A DNA stretch of 64,000 nt from positions 62,001 through 126,000 of the forward strand of contig CAJTLP010000001.1 in NCBI GenBank assembly GCA_910577195.1. The letters run 5' to 3'. Each line of letters starts with the position of its first letter. Positions within the stretch are counted from its first letter, which is position 1. Under the pieces are notes generated by a model. That model made no database searches, had not been told where the DNA came from, and saw only the letters and a program-made list of their open reading frames with translations. The position numbers and the translations under genes were made by a program. Below are positions 17,920 through 25,801 of the stretch, piece by piece. This DNA is from an uncultured Eubacterium sp. (lineage in GTDB: Bacteria > Bacillota > Clostridia > Oscillospirales > Acutalibacteraceae).

Positions 17920-20900
17920 TTATAATTTAATTTTTACAATTGATGAATATGCTGAATAATAGGTCACCTTTCCGACCTTTTTATAGGAGCGCATTCTCAC
18001 GTAGTAGGTTTTACCCTTTTTAAGATTTTTAAAGGTATATGCATAATTTGAGTTCTTGGAAATGGTAACGCCCTTCACACCGCTCTTGAAATTCTTTGAT
18101 GTGGAGAGGTAAACCTGATAGCCTGTAACGGTTATATCCTTATTCCAGGTTACTCTAAGTGCATTCTTGCCTTTTCTTGCAACCTTACAGGATAATTTCT
18201 TAGGATTGGTGCGTACCTTAAGCTCCTTAATTGCTCCGTTTTTAGTAACAGACTTGCCGTTGACCTTTCCGCTTATTACGGCACGTACTCTGATTTTATA
18301 CTCCGTATTCGGCTTCACTGCAGTTTTCTTGCCTTTAACAAGAACAGATGTGATTTTATATGATGCACCTGAGGTCTGAGCAAGCTTTTTATAGCCCTTT
18401 ACACCTGTATCATATACCCATATCTCATAAATACAGCTATTGCCCTGCTTATTCCAGGATACATTAATTGAATTCTGAGTAGTAGAGGTTTTCACACCGG
18501 ATAAGGCATTCGGCTTTATATAATAAATGAATTTTCCTGAAAGGTTTGAAAACTTGCCTTTGCCCTTGATTGTGCCCTGATATATTCCCGGATTCGCTGC
18601 ATTACCGCTTACGGTATAATCTGTTCCTTTCTTTAAAACAGCATCCCCGACCTTAACAACAGGAGAAGGTGACTGCGTCTTTCCGTTATAAGTTAAGTCA
18701 GAACAGGAAATGGACAACGAACCATTTACAATATAAAACATCATTGTGGCAGTGCCTGTATAGTTGCCGATGAATTCTATCTTAACCTTGCCGGTACCGG
18801 CATAAATGTTATTTGAATAGGATACAATTTTATAATCCTTGCCTCGTACAAGCGTAGTTACCTTGCCGTCAGATGATTTTATGCTTAGCTTAAAATCAGT
18901 AGGCGTAATCGCCTTGCCTGTGTATTTATATTTCGCGTTTGAAATATACTTATTATTAAACAGGGAGGAGATATTGTATCTGCTGCTGATTATATAATCC
19001 CACTGAGAAACAGTGCCCTCCTGCACATACTTACTGCCCTTAAGTCCTGTGAATACAATTTTACCCTTGTCACCGTAGTTCAGGCCGCCGATTACCTCAA
19101 TCTTATAATCCGTACCGCTGTATATTGTTACATTTCCCATTTCTAATGTTTCAAGACCCTTTGCAATATCAAAGCTGTATGTTGAGTTAACAATATCCGG
19201 TTTTTTAAATTCTGACAAATCGGCTTTATGGACAGTAAACGGAATCGTCAGCGTGCCTGAATAATTCCCCTTATAGATAACCTCCACAATATATTCACCG
19301 GGAAGATTAGGGGTTATATCTGTCTTGGTCTTATCACCTTTCTTATAGCAAATTACAGTATAGTCCTTATCCTTTGTGAGTCTGTATTTTGAGTTATCAA
19401 ATACATCAATCTGAATCGGAATATCCTCACCGATAAAATTCGTATTATTTGAATATTTAGTCAGGTCCCTGTCATAGTTAGACCAGTCACTCATATCAAG
19501 CGCGTTAACTGTCAGATTCTTTTTATAGATTACATTATTCTTTACTGTAACAACATCAAATACATATTCACCTGCATCACGGATAAATTTATCCTCACAG
19601 CTGTATTCAATACCCTTAGCTAAATCAAGGCATTCACAGCTGTAATAATATCCGCTGCTGTAAAATTCAAATCCGTCTGACGCAATAAAGGAATATGCAT
19701 CATCAGCATCTGCCTTATAGAATTTTCCGTCAGGAGCAATAATCAGATAATTTTCCAGATTATACTCACCTGTATCAATAAACTCTTTGTCAGCATCTGC
19801 ATCTCTTCTGCGTGTTATAACAGTATACAGCTTATCCTCGTTAATTGAGCTTATTTCGAATTCATAATCCGTTTTGCTGTGCATCAGTGATTTATACTCA
19901 TTATAAAGCTGCTGGTGATTTTCCGGTGAAAAGCTTTCATTTTCACTGCCTCTTAAAAAATAAGTATAATCAACAATGGAAAATAAATCAGATATTTTTT
20001 TACTCTTCTGACAGCCAAAGGTTGCATCCAAAGCATACCATGTATAATCGGCATCGTTATAATCCTTAAGATATACCATATTCCATGCATGAGGATCAGA
20101 AGCGACATTGCCTGTATAATCACCCTTTACAATACGGCAGTCAATACCATTGAGTTTACATAAATAATAGAACACAAGTGAATATCCGTCACAAACCGAG
20201 CGACCCTGATTACGCGTATGAATTCTGTAAAGGCCCTGGCTGTCAGACTGATAATCCAGATTCATCTTAGATGTAATATCAAAGGATTCAGGATTGTATG
20301 CACCCTCCACATTCCCAAACAGTGCACCGTAAGCCGTATGTGAATATCTGTATCTTTCTGTGTCAGCATCAAATTTGCCCTGATATACATCCATATCATA
20401 AACCGTATTTTTTGCAAGGAAATTATAGATTGTTTTTACAATATAATATTCCTTATCACCAGCCGATGCATTTTTTATTGTTTCATTATTTTTAATATAA
20501 ACCTCATTAAAGCGTTCAAGATATTCTGCTATCATATCCTCTTCTGCTTTGGTTGTATGGCTTCCGATATTAAAAGTTATACGATAAAAATCATAGTCCG
20601 GTGCATTTGATGATGCAGTAAGCACACCTGAATTTTCATTCAATTCAATTTTGCTCATATATTTCAGATAATCGCCGCCGTATGGTGTTGCATAATCATC
20701 ATAAACCTGATTTTCAACAGCAGAAAATACATGGTATATATCATCCGCATCAGCTTTTTTATCCACAAGGAAATAGGCTGAACAGCTGTCCTCACGATTA
20801 TACATTGCCTGACGGACCATATCGGTTAACTTATCATAGTCAGAATTATCATAAATACATTTATGCCACTTTTCCTGAGAGACTACCCAATAGTTATCAT

Positions 20901-21072
20901 TTTCACTGTCTGCAAAATATAAAGGATCTCCGCTCTGAACAGGCTTGTTTTCATATAAAGTGCTTGAGTCAAACGCTTTTGCCGTTAATGGAAAAAGTAT
21001 CAGACATATAACTGAAAAAACAAAAACTGCAAGCAAATAAAAAAATACATTTTTTCTATTACTTTTTACCAC
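17920..21072 (-). CDS. Large secreted transglutaminase-like protein with Ig-like and fibronectin-III repeats
   Basis: A 1050-residue exported protein. A hydrophobic N-terminal segment ends in an AKA-type cleavage site near residue 33. The transglutaminase-like core carries the expected Cys294 (SVCDGYS), His328 (PHAWNMV) and Asp349 (ALDATFG). From about residue 540 to 850 come repeated Ig-like segments with YxGNYSGT or YTGTATM motifs (MBG type), and two fibronectin-III repeats end the protein. In other bacteria such cores act as proteases, amidases or cross-linking enzymes; the activity here is not known. The start is GTG after a GAGGAGG site. It is very likely surface-associated and shares Fn3-type sequence with the glucosaminidase at 7.6 kb. 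Confidence 0.85.
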   Translation of the reverse strand: MVKSNRKNVFFYLLAVFVFSVICLILFPLTAKAFDSSTLYENKPVQSGDPLYFADSENDNYWVVSQEKWHKCIYDNSDYDKLTDMVRQAMYNREDSCSAYFLVDKKADADDIYHVFSAVENQVYDDYATPYGGDYLKYMSKIELNENSGVLTASSNAPDYDFYRITFNIGSHTTKAEEDMIAEYLERFNEVYIKNNETIKNASAGDKEYYIVKTIYNFLAKNTVYDMDVYQGKFDADTERYRYSHTAYGALFGNVEGAYNPESFDITSKMNLDYQSDSQGLYRIHTRNQGRSVCDGYSLVFYYLCKLNGIDCRIVKGDYTGNVASDPHAWNMVYLKDYNDADYTWYALDATFGCQKSKKISDLFSIVDYTYFLRGSENESFSPENHQQLYNEYKSLMHSKTDYEFEISSINEDKLYTVITRRRDADADKEFIDTGEYNLENYLIIAPDGKFYKADADDAYSFIASDGFEFYSSGYYYSCECLDLAKGIEYSCEDKFIRDAGEYVFDVVTVKNNVIYKKNLTVNALDMSDWSNYDRDLTKYSNNTNFIGEDIPIQIDVFDNSKYRLTKDKDYTVICYKKGDKTKTDITPNLPGEYIVEVIYKGNYSGTLTIPFTVHKADLSEFKKPDIVNSTYSFDIAKGLETLEMGNVTIYSGTDYKIEVIGGLNYGDKGKIVFTGLKGSKYVQEGTVSQWDYIISSRYNISSLFNNKYISNAKYKYTGKAITPTDFKLSIKSSDGKVTTLVRGKDYKIVSYSNNIYAGTGKVKIEFIGNYTGTATMMFYIVNGSLSISCSDLTYNGKTQSPSPVVKVGDAVLKKGTDYTVSGNAANPGIYQGTIKGKGKFSNLSGKFIYYIKPNALSGVKTSTTQNSINVSWNKQGNSCIYEIWVYDTGVKGYKKLAQTSGASYKITSVLVKGKKTAVKPNTEYKIRVRAVISGKVNGKSVTKNGAIKELKVRTNPKKLSCKVARKGKNALRVTWNKDITVTGYQVYLSTSKNFKSGVKGVTISKNSNYAYTFKNLKKGKTYYVRMRSYKKVGKVTYYSAYSSIVKIKL

Positions 21073-21160
21073 AACAAAAACCTCCTCAAAATGTCATAGT
21101 AATATATGTATATTATACCATATTCCGTATTTAGATAAAAGCAACATCCGTCACAAAAAT

Positions 21161-21201
21161 ACACGTCCGAAATTGAACATCTTGCACAATTTCGGACGTG
21201 T
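21161..21201. terminator. Terminator downstream of the hydrolase gene
   Basis: A perfect 15-bp stem (21161-21175 with 21187-21201) and an 11-base loop. On the minus strand it is followed by a T-run, ending the hydrolase-gene transcript before the transglutaminase-like gene. Confidence 0.85.
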
Positions 21202-21220
21202 ATTAAATATAAATTACTTT

Positions 21221-22150
21221 TTATGAAATCGCCTTATCAATAAAAGCAGCAATATAATCATATACCTCTGCTCTGTTGGTTTCATTGAGTATCTCGTGTC
21301 TGCCGTCAGGGAACAGCTTGATTTCAGCCTTTGTATGGCCTGAGCTTACAAGACCGTTATAGACCTCTTGGATTCCCTTTGAATAATTACCGACAGGGTC
21401 CATTGCACCGCTTATAACAAGGATAGGAATATCCTTTGGTACACGGCTATACCAGTCAGCAGTATTTGCACTGATATTCAGATGAATCAGATCATTCATA
21501 CCCTGTGCGGAGAAAAGGAATCCGCAATACTTATCAGCAATATATTCGTCAACTATATTCTTATCTCTTGTCAGCCAGTCAAATGCGGTACGCTTTTCAA
21601 ACTTATCCCCATAAGTACCGAAGGTAAGCTTGTCAAGTGTTTTTGATTTATACTTACTGCCCTTAACCTTTGCAACAAGTGATGCTATTGCTTTACCCAT
21701 TCCTGCAATCGGATTGGCACCGCCTGTACCCATATAGATTGCGGCATCAAAGCCTGCGTCAGCATACCAGGCAGTAAAGCAGCGTACAATGAATGAGCCC
21801 ATTGAGTGACCCATAACAATGATTTTTTTATCAGGGTATTTTGACTTAGCTTTGTCAAAAGTAATTTTCAGGTCCTTGACAAGATTTTTATATCCGTCCT
21901 TATCGCCGAAATAACCTGTTTCATCAAAATTCTGATTTGATGTTCCGTGATTTGCCATATCGTGCATAAATACAGCAATTCCTTTTGATGTCAGATACTC
22001 AATAAAATTACGGTACCTTTTCTGATGCTCCGCCATACCATGATGAATGACAAGCACTGCCCTGATATCATCGTTATCCGGAGTGTACTCACAGCCGTGT
22101 ATTTCACACACACCTGTCTGTGATTTAAAGCTGTATTCCTGAATTTTCAT
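21221..22150 (-). CDS. Alpha/beta hydrolase (monoacylglycerol lipase/lysophospholipase type)
   Basis: A 309-residue serine hydrolase of the Hydrolase_4 group. The nucleophile elbow GHSMGS is at residues 114-119 with Ser116; HHGMAEHQKRY is the oxyanion-hole segment, and DGRHEILNE near residue 288 supplies the histidine. There is no signal peptide, so it is cytoplasmic. Family members release fatty acids from monoacylglycerols or lysolipids; the substrate here is inferred only. Thirty-one bases separate it from mscL upstream on the same strand, so the two may be co-transcribed. Confidence 0.87.
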   Translation of the reverse strand: MKIQEYSFKSQTGVCEIHGCEYTPDNDDIRAVLVIHHGMAEHQKRYRNFIEYLTSKGIAVFMHDMANHGTSNQNFDETGYFGDKDGYKNLVKDLKITFDKAKSKYPDKKIIVMGHSMGSFIVRCFTAWYADAGFDAAIYMGTGGANPIAGMGKAIASLVAKVKGSKYKSKTLDKLTFGTYGDKFEKRTAFDWLTRDKNIVDEYIADKYCGFLFSAQGMNDLIHLNISANTADWYSRVPKDIPILVISGAMDPVGNYSKGIQEVYNGLVSSGHTKAEIKLFPDGRHEILNETNRAEVYDYIAAFIDKAIS

Positions 22151-22181
22151 AAATCTGCCCCTCTCAATTTATAAATATATT

Positions 22182-22610
22182 TTATTCTTTTTCTTCGCTT
22201 GGAATATCTGATGTACAATGGCAGCACTTAACGGCATCAATCGGTATTTCACTTTTACAAAACGGACAAATTTTTGTGGTTGGCTCCTCAGCAGTCTCTT
22301 CTGTTTTCTTCTTTCCCAGTGACATTGCCTTGTTCACAGCCTTTACGATGCAGAAGATGATAAATGCCATAATAACAAAATTAATAACCGCTGATAAGAA
22401 AGCGCCGTAATCTATGTAATTATCACCTATAAGATGAATCTTGCCCTGAATTTCCGCACCGCCGATACAGTTAATAAGCGGATTGATGATATTATCCGTC
22501 AGCGATGTTACAATTGCTGAAAACGCACCGCCGATAATAACACCAACTGCAAGGTCCATTACATTCCCTTTTGATATAAACGCCTTGAATTCTTCAAAAA
22601 ACTTCTTCAT
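22182..22610 (-). CDS. mscL: Large-conductance mechanosensitive channel with C-terminal zinc ribbon
   Basis: MscL opens under membrane tension and releases solutes during hypo-osmotic shock. The N-terminal helix and first membrane segment (GNVMDLAVGVIIGGAFSAIV) and the second (FVIMAFIIFCIVKAVNKAM) match the family. The usual C-terminal helix is replaced by a short linker and a zinc-ribbon-like motif with Cys115, Cys118, Cys129 and Cys132 (CPFC...KCCHC). Fusions of this kind are found in some clostridia, but the role of the ribbon is unknown. Confidence 0.92.
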   Translation of the reverse strand: MKKFFEEFKAFISKGNVMDLAVGVIIGGAFSAIVTSLTDNIINPLINCIGGAEIQGKIHLIGDNYIDYGAFLSAVINFVIMAFIIFCIVKAVNKAMSLGKKKTEETAEEPTTKICPFCKSEIPIDAVKCCHCTSDIPSEEKE

Positions 22611-22654
22611 TTTTTACATCCTCTTTTCTTTGTTTTTTAGACAATTGTATAATA

Positions 22655-23521
22655 TCATATTACACCTGTAAAATCAAAGGCCGGTATAAACTTTTCATCT
22701 GCTGAGGAAAGCTCCTGAACAAAAAGCTTTTCCAGTCCTTTATTTACGGCATAATCAACAACCTTGTTATATTCTCTTTTCGTTATTGTTCTGTTAATCT
22801 CAGGTAAATCATCAAGCTCACCACAGGGCACATACTGCGCCATAAGGGAAATATAGGTATCCGGCAGATTATCACTGAGCCAGTCGATTATGGCAAGTGA
22901 TGAATTCGTATTCTGCGGTAAAATCAGATGACGGACAATCAGTCCGCTTTTCATAACATCTCCGTCAAAGGAATCCTCAACCTGATTTCTCATCTCAAGT
23001 ATTGCTGCCGAAGCCTTGTCAAAATAATCCTCCGCTTTTGAATACCGCAGAGCCTTGTCAGGTCGGATATACTTTAAATCAGGAAGATAAATATCAACTA
23101 ACCCTCTGAGCTTTTCTAAAGTCTCTGCCTCTTCATATCCGCTTGAATTGTAAACAATCGGTACAGGACTATCCCACCGTGACAAAATGTCTGCCAGCCG
23201 CTCGGCATAATGGGCAGGATTGACAAGATTGATATTCTGTGCACCCTGTTCAATCAGATTTTCAAAAATCTCAATCAGCTTTTCATCGGTAATGTCAACA
23301 CCCTTGTTATTCCTGCTGATTTCATAATTCTGACAAAAGGCACAGCGTAAATTACAGCCGCTGAAAAAGACCGTACCACTGCCGTTTTTACCGCTGATAC
23401 AGGGTTCTTCCCAAAAATGAAGTGCCGCTCTTGCCACACGGAATCCGCTTTTGCTTTTACAGTAACCGAGATCCTTTTCTCTGTCGACATTGCAGTGTCT
23501 CGGACAAATGGAACATATCAT
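22655..23521 (-). CDS. Radical SAM protein (PflA-like)
   Basis: A 288-residue radical S-adenosylmethionine protein. The cluster motif CNLRCAFC is at Cys56, Cys60 and Cys63. Four more cysteines occur in the first 21 residues (CSICPRHC and GYCKS), typical of the PflA-related group often annotated as a glycyl-radical activating enzyme. No glycyl-radical enzyme is adjacent, so the substrate is unknown. Its start overlaps the end of rsmI by four bases, forming the last gene of the trmN6-rsmI-radical SAM operon. Confidence 0.87.
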   Translation of the reverse strand: MICSICPRHCNVDREKDLGYCKSKSGFRVARAALHFWEEPCISGKNGSGTVFFSGCNLRCAFCQNYEISRNNKGVDITDEKLIEIFENLIEQGAQNINLVNPAHYAERLADILSRWDSPVPIVYNSSGYEEAETLEKLRGLVDIYLPDLKYIRPDKALRYSKAEDYFDKASAAILEMRNQVEDSFDGDVMKSGLIVRHLILPQNTNSSLAIIDWLSDNLPDTYISLMAQYVPCGELDDLPEINRTITKREYNKVVDYAVNKGLEKLFVQELSSADEKFIPAFDFTGVI

Positions 23522-24339
23522 AATAAAGCCTTGTAAATATCGCCTTTCTTAAAGGGTGTCTGCGATGCTGTTTCCTTAGCCGCATTATTGACGGACATAC
23601 CGCCTTCAACCAATTTTTCAGCCATTTTCACTGCATCTTCAAAAGTAATATCCGACTGAATCTCAGTCTGCTTACCCTCAATAATCAATACAATTTCACC
23701 CTTAAGGCTGTTATCACCATACATCTCACAAGCCTGCGACAAGGTTGTTTTTATCACCTGCTCGTGTATCTTTGTAATTTCACGAACAATAGAAAGATTC
23801 CTGTCACCAAGCACCTTGTATAAATCCTTAAGTGTATTTGACAACTTGTGCGGAGCCTCGTAGAAAATCATTGTTCTCTTTTCATCCTTGATCTCCTCGA
23901 GATGCTCACGCCTTGACTTTTTGCTGACGGACAAAAATCCCTCAAAGGTAAAGCGTCCGCTGTCCATTCCTGATATGGCAAGTGCCGTAGCAAAGGCAGT
24001 AGGACCGGGAACGGACTCAACCGCAATCCCCATTTCGTGGCAGAGTGCAACCAAATCCTGACCGGGATCTGAAATTGCAGGCATACCTGCATCTGTTACA
24101 ATTGCACAGCTTTCACCGTTTGCAATGCGGCTGCAGATGATTTCACCGCGTTCTCTTTTATTGTGTTCAAAGTAGGATACCATTTCTTTTTTTATATCAA
24201 AATGGTTAAGCAGCTTCACAGTAACTCTTGTGTCCTCAGCCGCAATAAAATCAACACGCTCAAGTGTTTCAACCGCACGCGGTGAAAGGTCACCGAGATT
24301 GCCAATCGGCGTGCCTACAACATATAATTTTCCGCTCAT
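23518..24339 (-). CDS. rsmI: 16S rRNA (cytidine1402-2'-O)-methyltransferase
   Basis: RsmI methylates the ribose of C1402 in 16S rRNA in the ribosomal decoding centre. The N-terminal GKLYVVGTPIGNLGDLS and the following RAVETL are the family signature, and the tetrapyrrole-methylase fold is shown by AEDTRVT and VTDAGMPAISDPG. The 273-residue length is normal. Four-base overlaps on both sides link it translationally to trmN6 and the radical SAM gene. Confidence 0.96.
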   Translation of the reverse strand: MSGKLYVVGTPIGNLGDLSPRAVETLERVDFIAAEDTRVTVKLLNHFDIKKEMVSYFEHNKRERGEIICSRIANGESCAIVTDAGMPAISDPGQDLVALCHEMGIAVESVPGPTAFATALAISGMDSGRFTFEGFLSVSKKSRREHLEEIKDEKRTMIFYEAPHKLSNTLKDLYKVLGDRNLSIVREITKIHEQVIKTTLSQACEMYGDNSLKGEIVLIIEGKQTEIQSDITFEDAVKMAEKLVEGGMSVNNAAKETASQTPFKKGDIYKALL

Positions 24340-25067
24340 TTATCGTACCCATCGGCATAAGAGCCGTATATTTCTATCATTTCGTCAGTGAATTTTCCGT
24401 TTTCCTTTTTTATAATCAGCTGAGGCTCAACACGTAAAAACGGCTTTGCCCCTTTCTGCCCCTGCACAAGGAAAAGGAACGGCTGTTCCCCTGCCCTGTC
24501 CTGAACAAATCTCAACCGCTTTGGCTCAAGCTTATATTTTCGCATTATCTCCAGTGTGTCAACAAGACGCTCAGGTCTGTGGCACATACAGAATCTACCG
24601 CCGTATTTGAGCAGATAAGCTCCTGCTTTCACTGCGTCCTCAATATTGCAGCAAACCTCGTGCCGTGCAATCCTTGCACTTTCACCCAGTGATTCAATAC
24701 CTGTGCCCACAGGCTTATAGGGTGGATTCATGGTTACAAGTGAAAATTCCTCAGCCCTGAACACCTTGTCAATTTCTCTCAAATCGCAGTTATACGGTGT
24801 TATTCTGCTTTCAAGACTGTTTTCCTTGATAGAATAACAAACCTGTTCATAAGCATTTTCCTGAATATCAAGGCAGGATACATGATTGATTTTTTCATTT
24901 CTCAGCCAGAGAAACGGTATGATTCCACAGCCCGTACCCATATCCAGCGCCTTATCCCTTGCTTTGATATTGGCAAAATGGGAGAGTATTACTGCGTCAG
25001 TACCAAAGGTGTGATTATCACTCACCGCTATCTTTATGTCATCAGACAATCGTTCAAATCTATACAT
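24336..25067 (-). CDS. tRNA1(Val) (adenine37-N6)-methyltransferase family protein
   Basis: A 243-residue class I methyltransferase of the TrmN6/YfiC family. The SAM-binding ALDMGTGCGIIPFL and the catalytic NPPY (in TMNPPYKPVG) fit N6-adenine methylation. Known members modify A37 of tRNA-Val; that substrate is assumed from family membership. First gene of a three-gene operon with rsmI, a common Firmicute order. An inverted repeat lies just upstream. Confidence 0.9.
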   Translation of the reverse strand: MYRFERLSDDIKIAVSDNHTFGTDAVILSHFANIKARDKALDMGTGCGIIPFLWLRNEKINHVSCLDIQENAYEQVCYSIKENSLESRITPYNCDLREIDKVFRAEEFSLVTMNPPYKPVGTGIESLGESARIARHEVCCNIEDAVKAGAYLLKYGGRFCMCHRPERLVDTLEIMRKYKLEPKRLRFVQDRAGEQPFLFLVQGQKGAKPFLRVEPQLIIKKENGKFTDEMIEIYGSYADGYDK

Positions 25068-25081
25068 ATTTTTATTATATC

Positions 25082-25129
25082 AAGTAATACCATTTTTTTC
25101 AATACGGTCTTTTATTACGAGTATTACTT
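25082..25129. repeat. Inverted repeat upstream of the tRNA methyltransferase gene
   Basis: AAGTAATAC (25082-25090) and GTATTACTT (25121-25129) form a perfect 9-bp inverted repeat with 30 bases between the arms. It could fold in either strand; on the plus strand a T-rich run follows. Confidence 0.5.
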
Positions 25130-25152
25130 TTTATTTTTCAGTGTATTCTTTA

Positions 25153-25181
25153 TTGACTAAACACACCGTTAATGGTATAAT
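25153..25181 (+). promoter_or_regulatory. Strong promoter in the accessory gap
   Basis: TTGACT at 25153-25158 and TATAAT at 25176-25181 with a 17-base spacer. Transcription should begin at about 25188, directly before the long hairpin. Confidence 0.8.
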
Positions 25182-25187
25182 TATATT

Positions 25188-25350
25188 GCAACATGAACTT
25201 AATCGTTAAAGAATGGACGTATGCATTTTTATCTTTTGATAAAAATGCATGTTTTATTAAGCATACTCATTTCTTTGACTGTTTAAGTTCGTATCGCAGC
25301 GAGGCATGCGTTTTTGGCGCAGCTTCGGCTGCGCATTTTTATTTTAAGGG
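25188..25350 (+). ncRNA. Structured leader or small RNA of unknown class
   Basis: A roughly 160-base transcript is predicted from the promoter to a terminator. Its first part folds into a long rod: GAACTTAA (from 25196) pairs with TTAAGTTC (ending 25290), TTAAAG with CTTTGA, and an inner perfect 13-bp hairpin runs from 25220 to 25249. GTATGC and GCATAC offer an alternative to part of the inner stem. A linker leads to a terminator. A frame opens at 25193 through the whole hairpin, so this may be a translated attenuation leader like those in front of ribosome-targeting resistance genes. It does not match an RNA class I can name. Confidence 0.55.
25316..25346 (+). terminator. Terminator with UUCG loop
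   Basis: GCGCAGC and GCTGCGC enclose a TTCG tetraloop, followed by ATTTTTATTTT. It is the strongest hairpin of the gap and lies just upstream of a good ribosome site, which suggests attenuation. Confidence 0.8.
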
Positions 25351-25359
25351 AGGTGAACT

Positions 25360-25428
25360 ATGTTTAAAGCAGAACAAAATAAAAAAACTTTGTACTCCGT
25401 CGGCAAAAACAAAGTACAAAGTCCATAG
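25360..25428 (+). CDS. Putative 22-residue peptide
   Basis: A tiny frame encoding MFKAEQNKKTLYSVGKNKVQ plus two residues, preceded by an excellent AAGGGAGGTG ribosome site. The second half contains a 9-bp inverted repeat, ACTTTGTAC (25387-25395) with GTACAAAGT (25414-25422), so the message could fold as it is read. It may be a leader peptide, a remnant of a lost gene, or chance. No family was recognised. Confidence 0.35.
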   Translation: MFKAEQNKKTLYSVGKNKVQSP

Positions 25429-25524
25429 AACGAATGCACAGGAATAATACCTAATGCGTGATTTATTATACGCTATAATCAGGTTTATTTCAAGTGTTGA
25501 ATTTTACATTTGAAAGGAAATCGT

Positions 25525-25764
25525 ATGAAAAACGGTAATCAGAAAATATTGAAAAAACGAATTGATAAGATTGCACCGTATACATATGCAATGATTCTGC
25601 AGCAAATAAAGGATGCCATAGGCTATCAATTGTCAGATGAATGCAATGCCTTGTTTTTTCAATTGATAAAGCAAATTCAGGATGAGTGCGATTGTCTGAA
25701 ATGCGATGAGCTGACAGACTGCTATATCATTGAAGAAGGCTTTAATCGCGGCAAAAACAAATAA
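25525..25764 (+). CDS. Small hypothetical protein
   Basis: A 79-residue protein I do not recognise. It has a basic N-terminus, an alpha-helical middle (MILQQIKDAIGYQL) and an acidic cysteine-containing tail (ECDCLKCDELTDC). Four cysteines in that tail could bind metal. A GAAAGGAAA site precedes the ATG at 25525, and a terminator follows. It lies in the gap between two conserved operons together with the structured RNA, so it is probably accessory. Confidence 0.6.
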   Translation: MKNGNQKILKKRIDKIAPYTYAMILQQIKDAIGYQLSDECNALFFQLIKQIQDECDCLKCDELTDCYIIEEGFNRGKNK

Positions 25765-25769
25765 AAATT

Positions 25770-25800
25770 GACCTGCTGATTTTATGTCAGCAGGTCTTTG
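25770..25800. terminator. Bidirectional terminator before mutS2
   Basis: A 10-bp stem, GACCTGCTGA (25770-25779) with TCAGCAGGTC (25787-25796), has U-runs on both strands and lies between convergent genes. Confidence 0.85.
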
Positions 25801-25801
25801 T

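Noticed and set aside
25193..25447. An 84-codon frame across the RNA hairpin and terminator
   Set aside because: Its codons follow the inverted repeats and no protein-like pattern or ribosome site is seen; kept only as a possible leader frame in the RNA entry.
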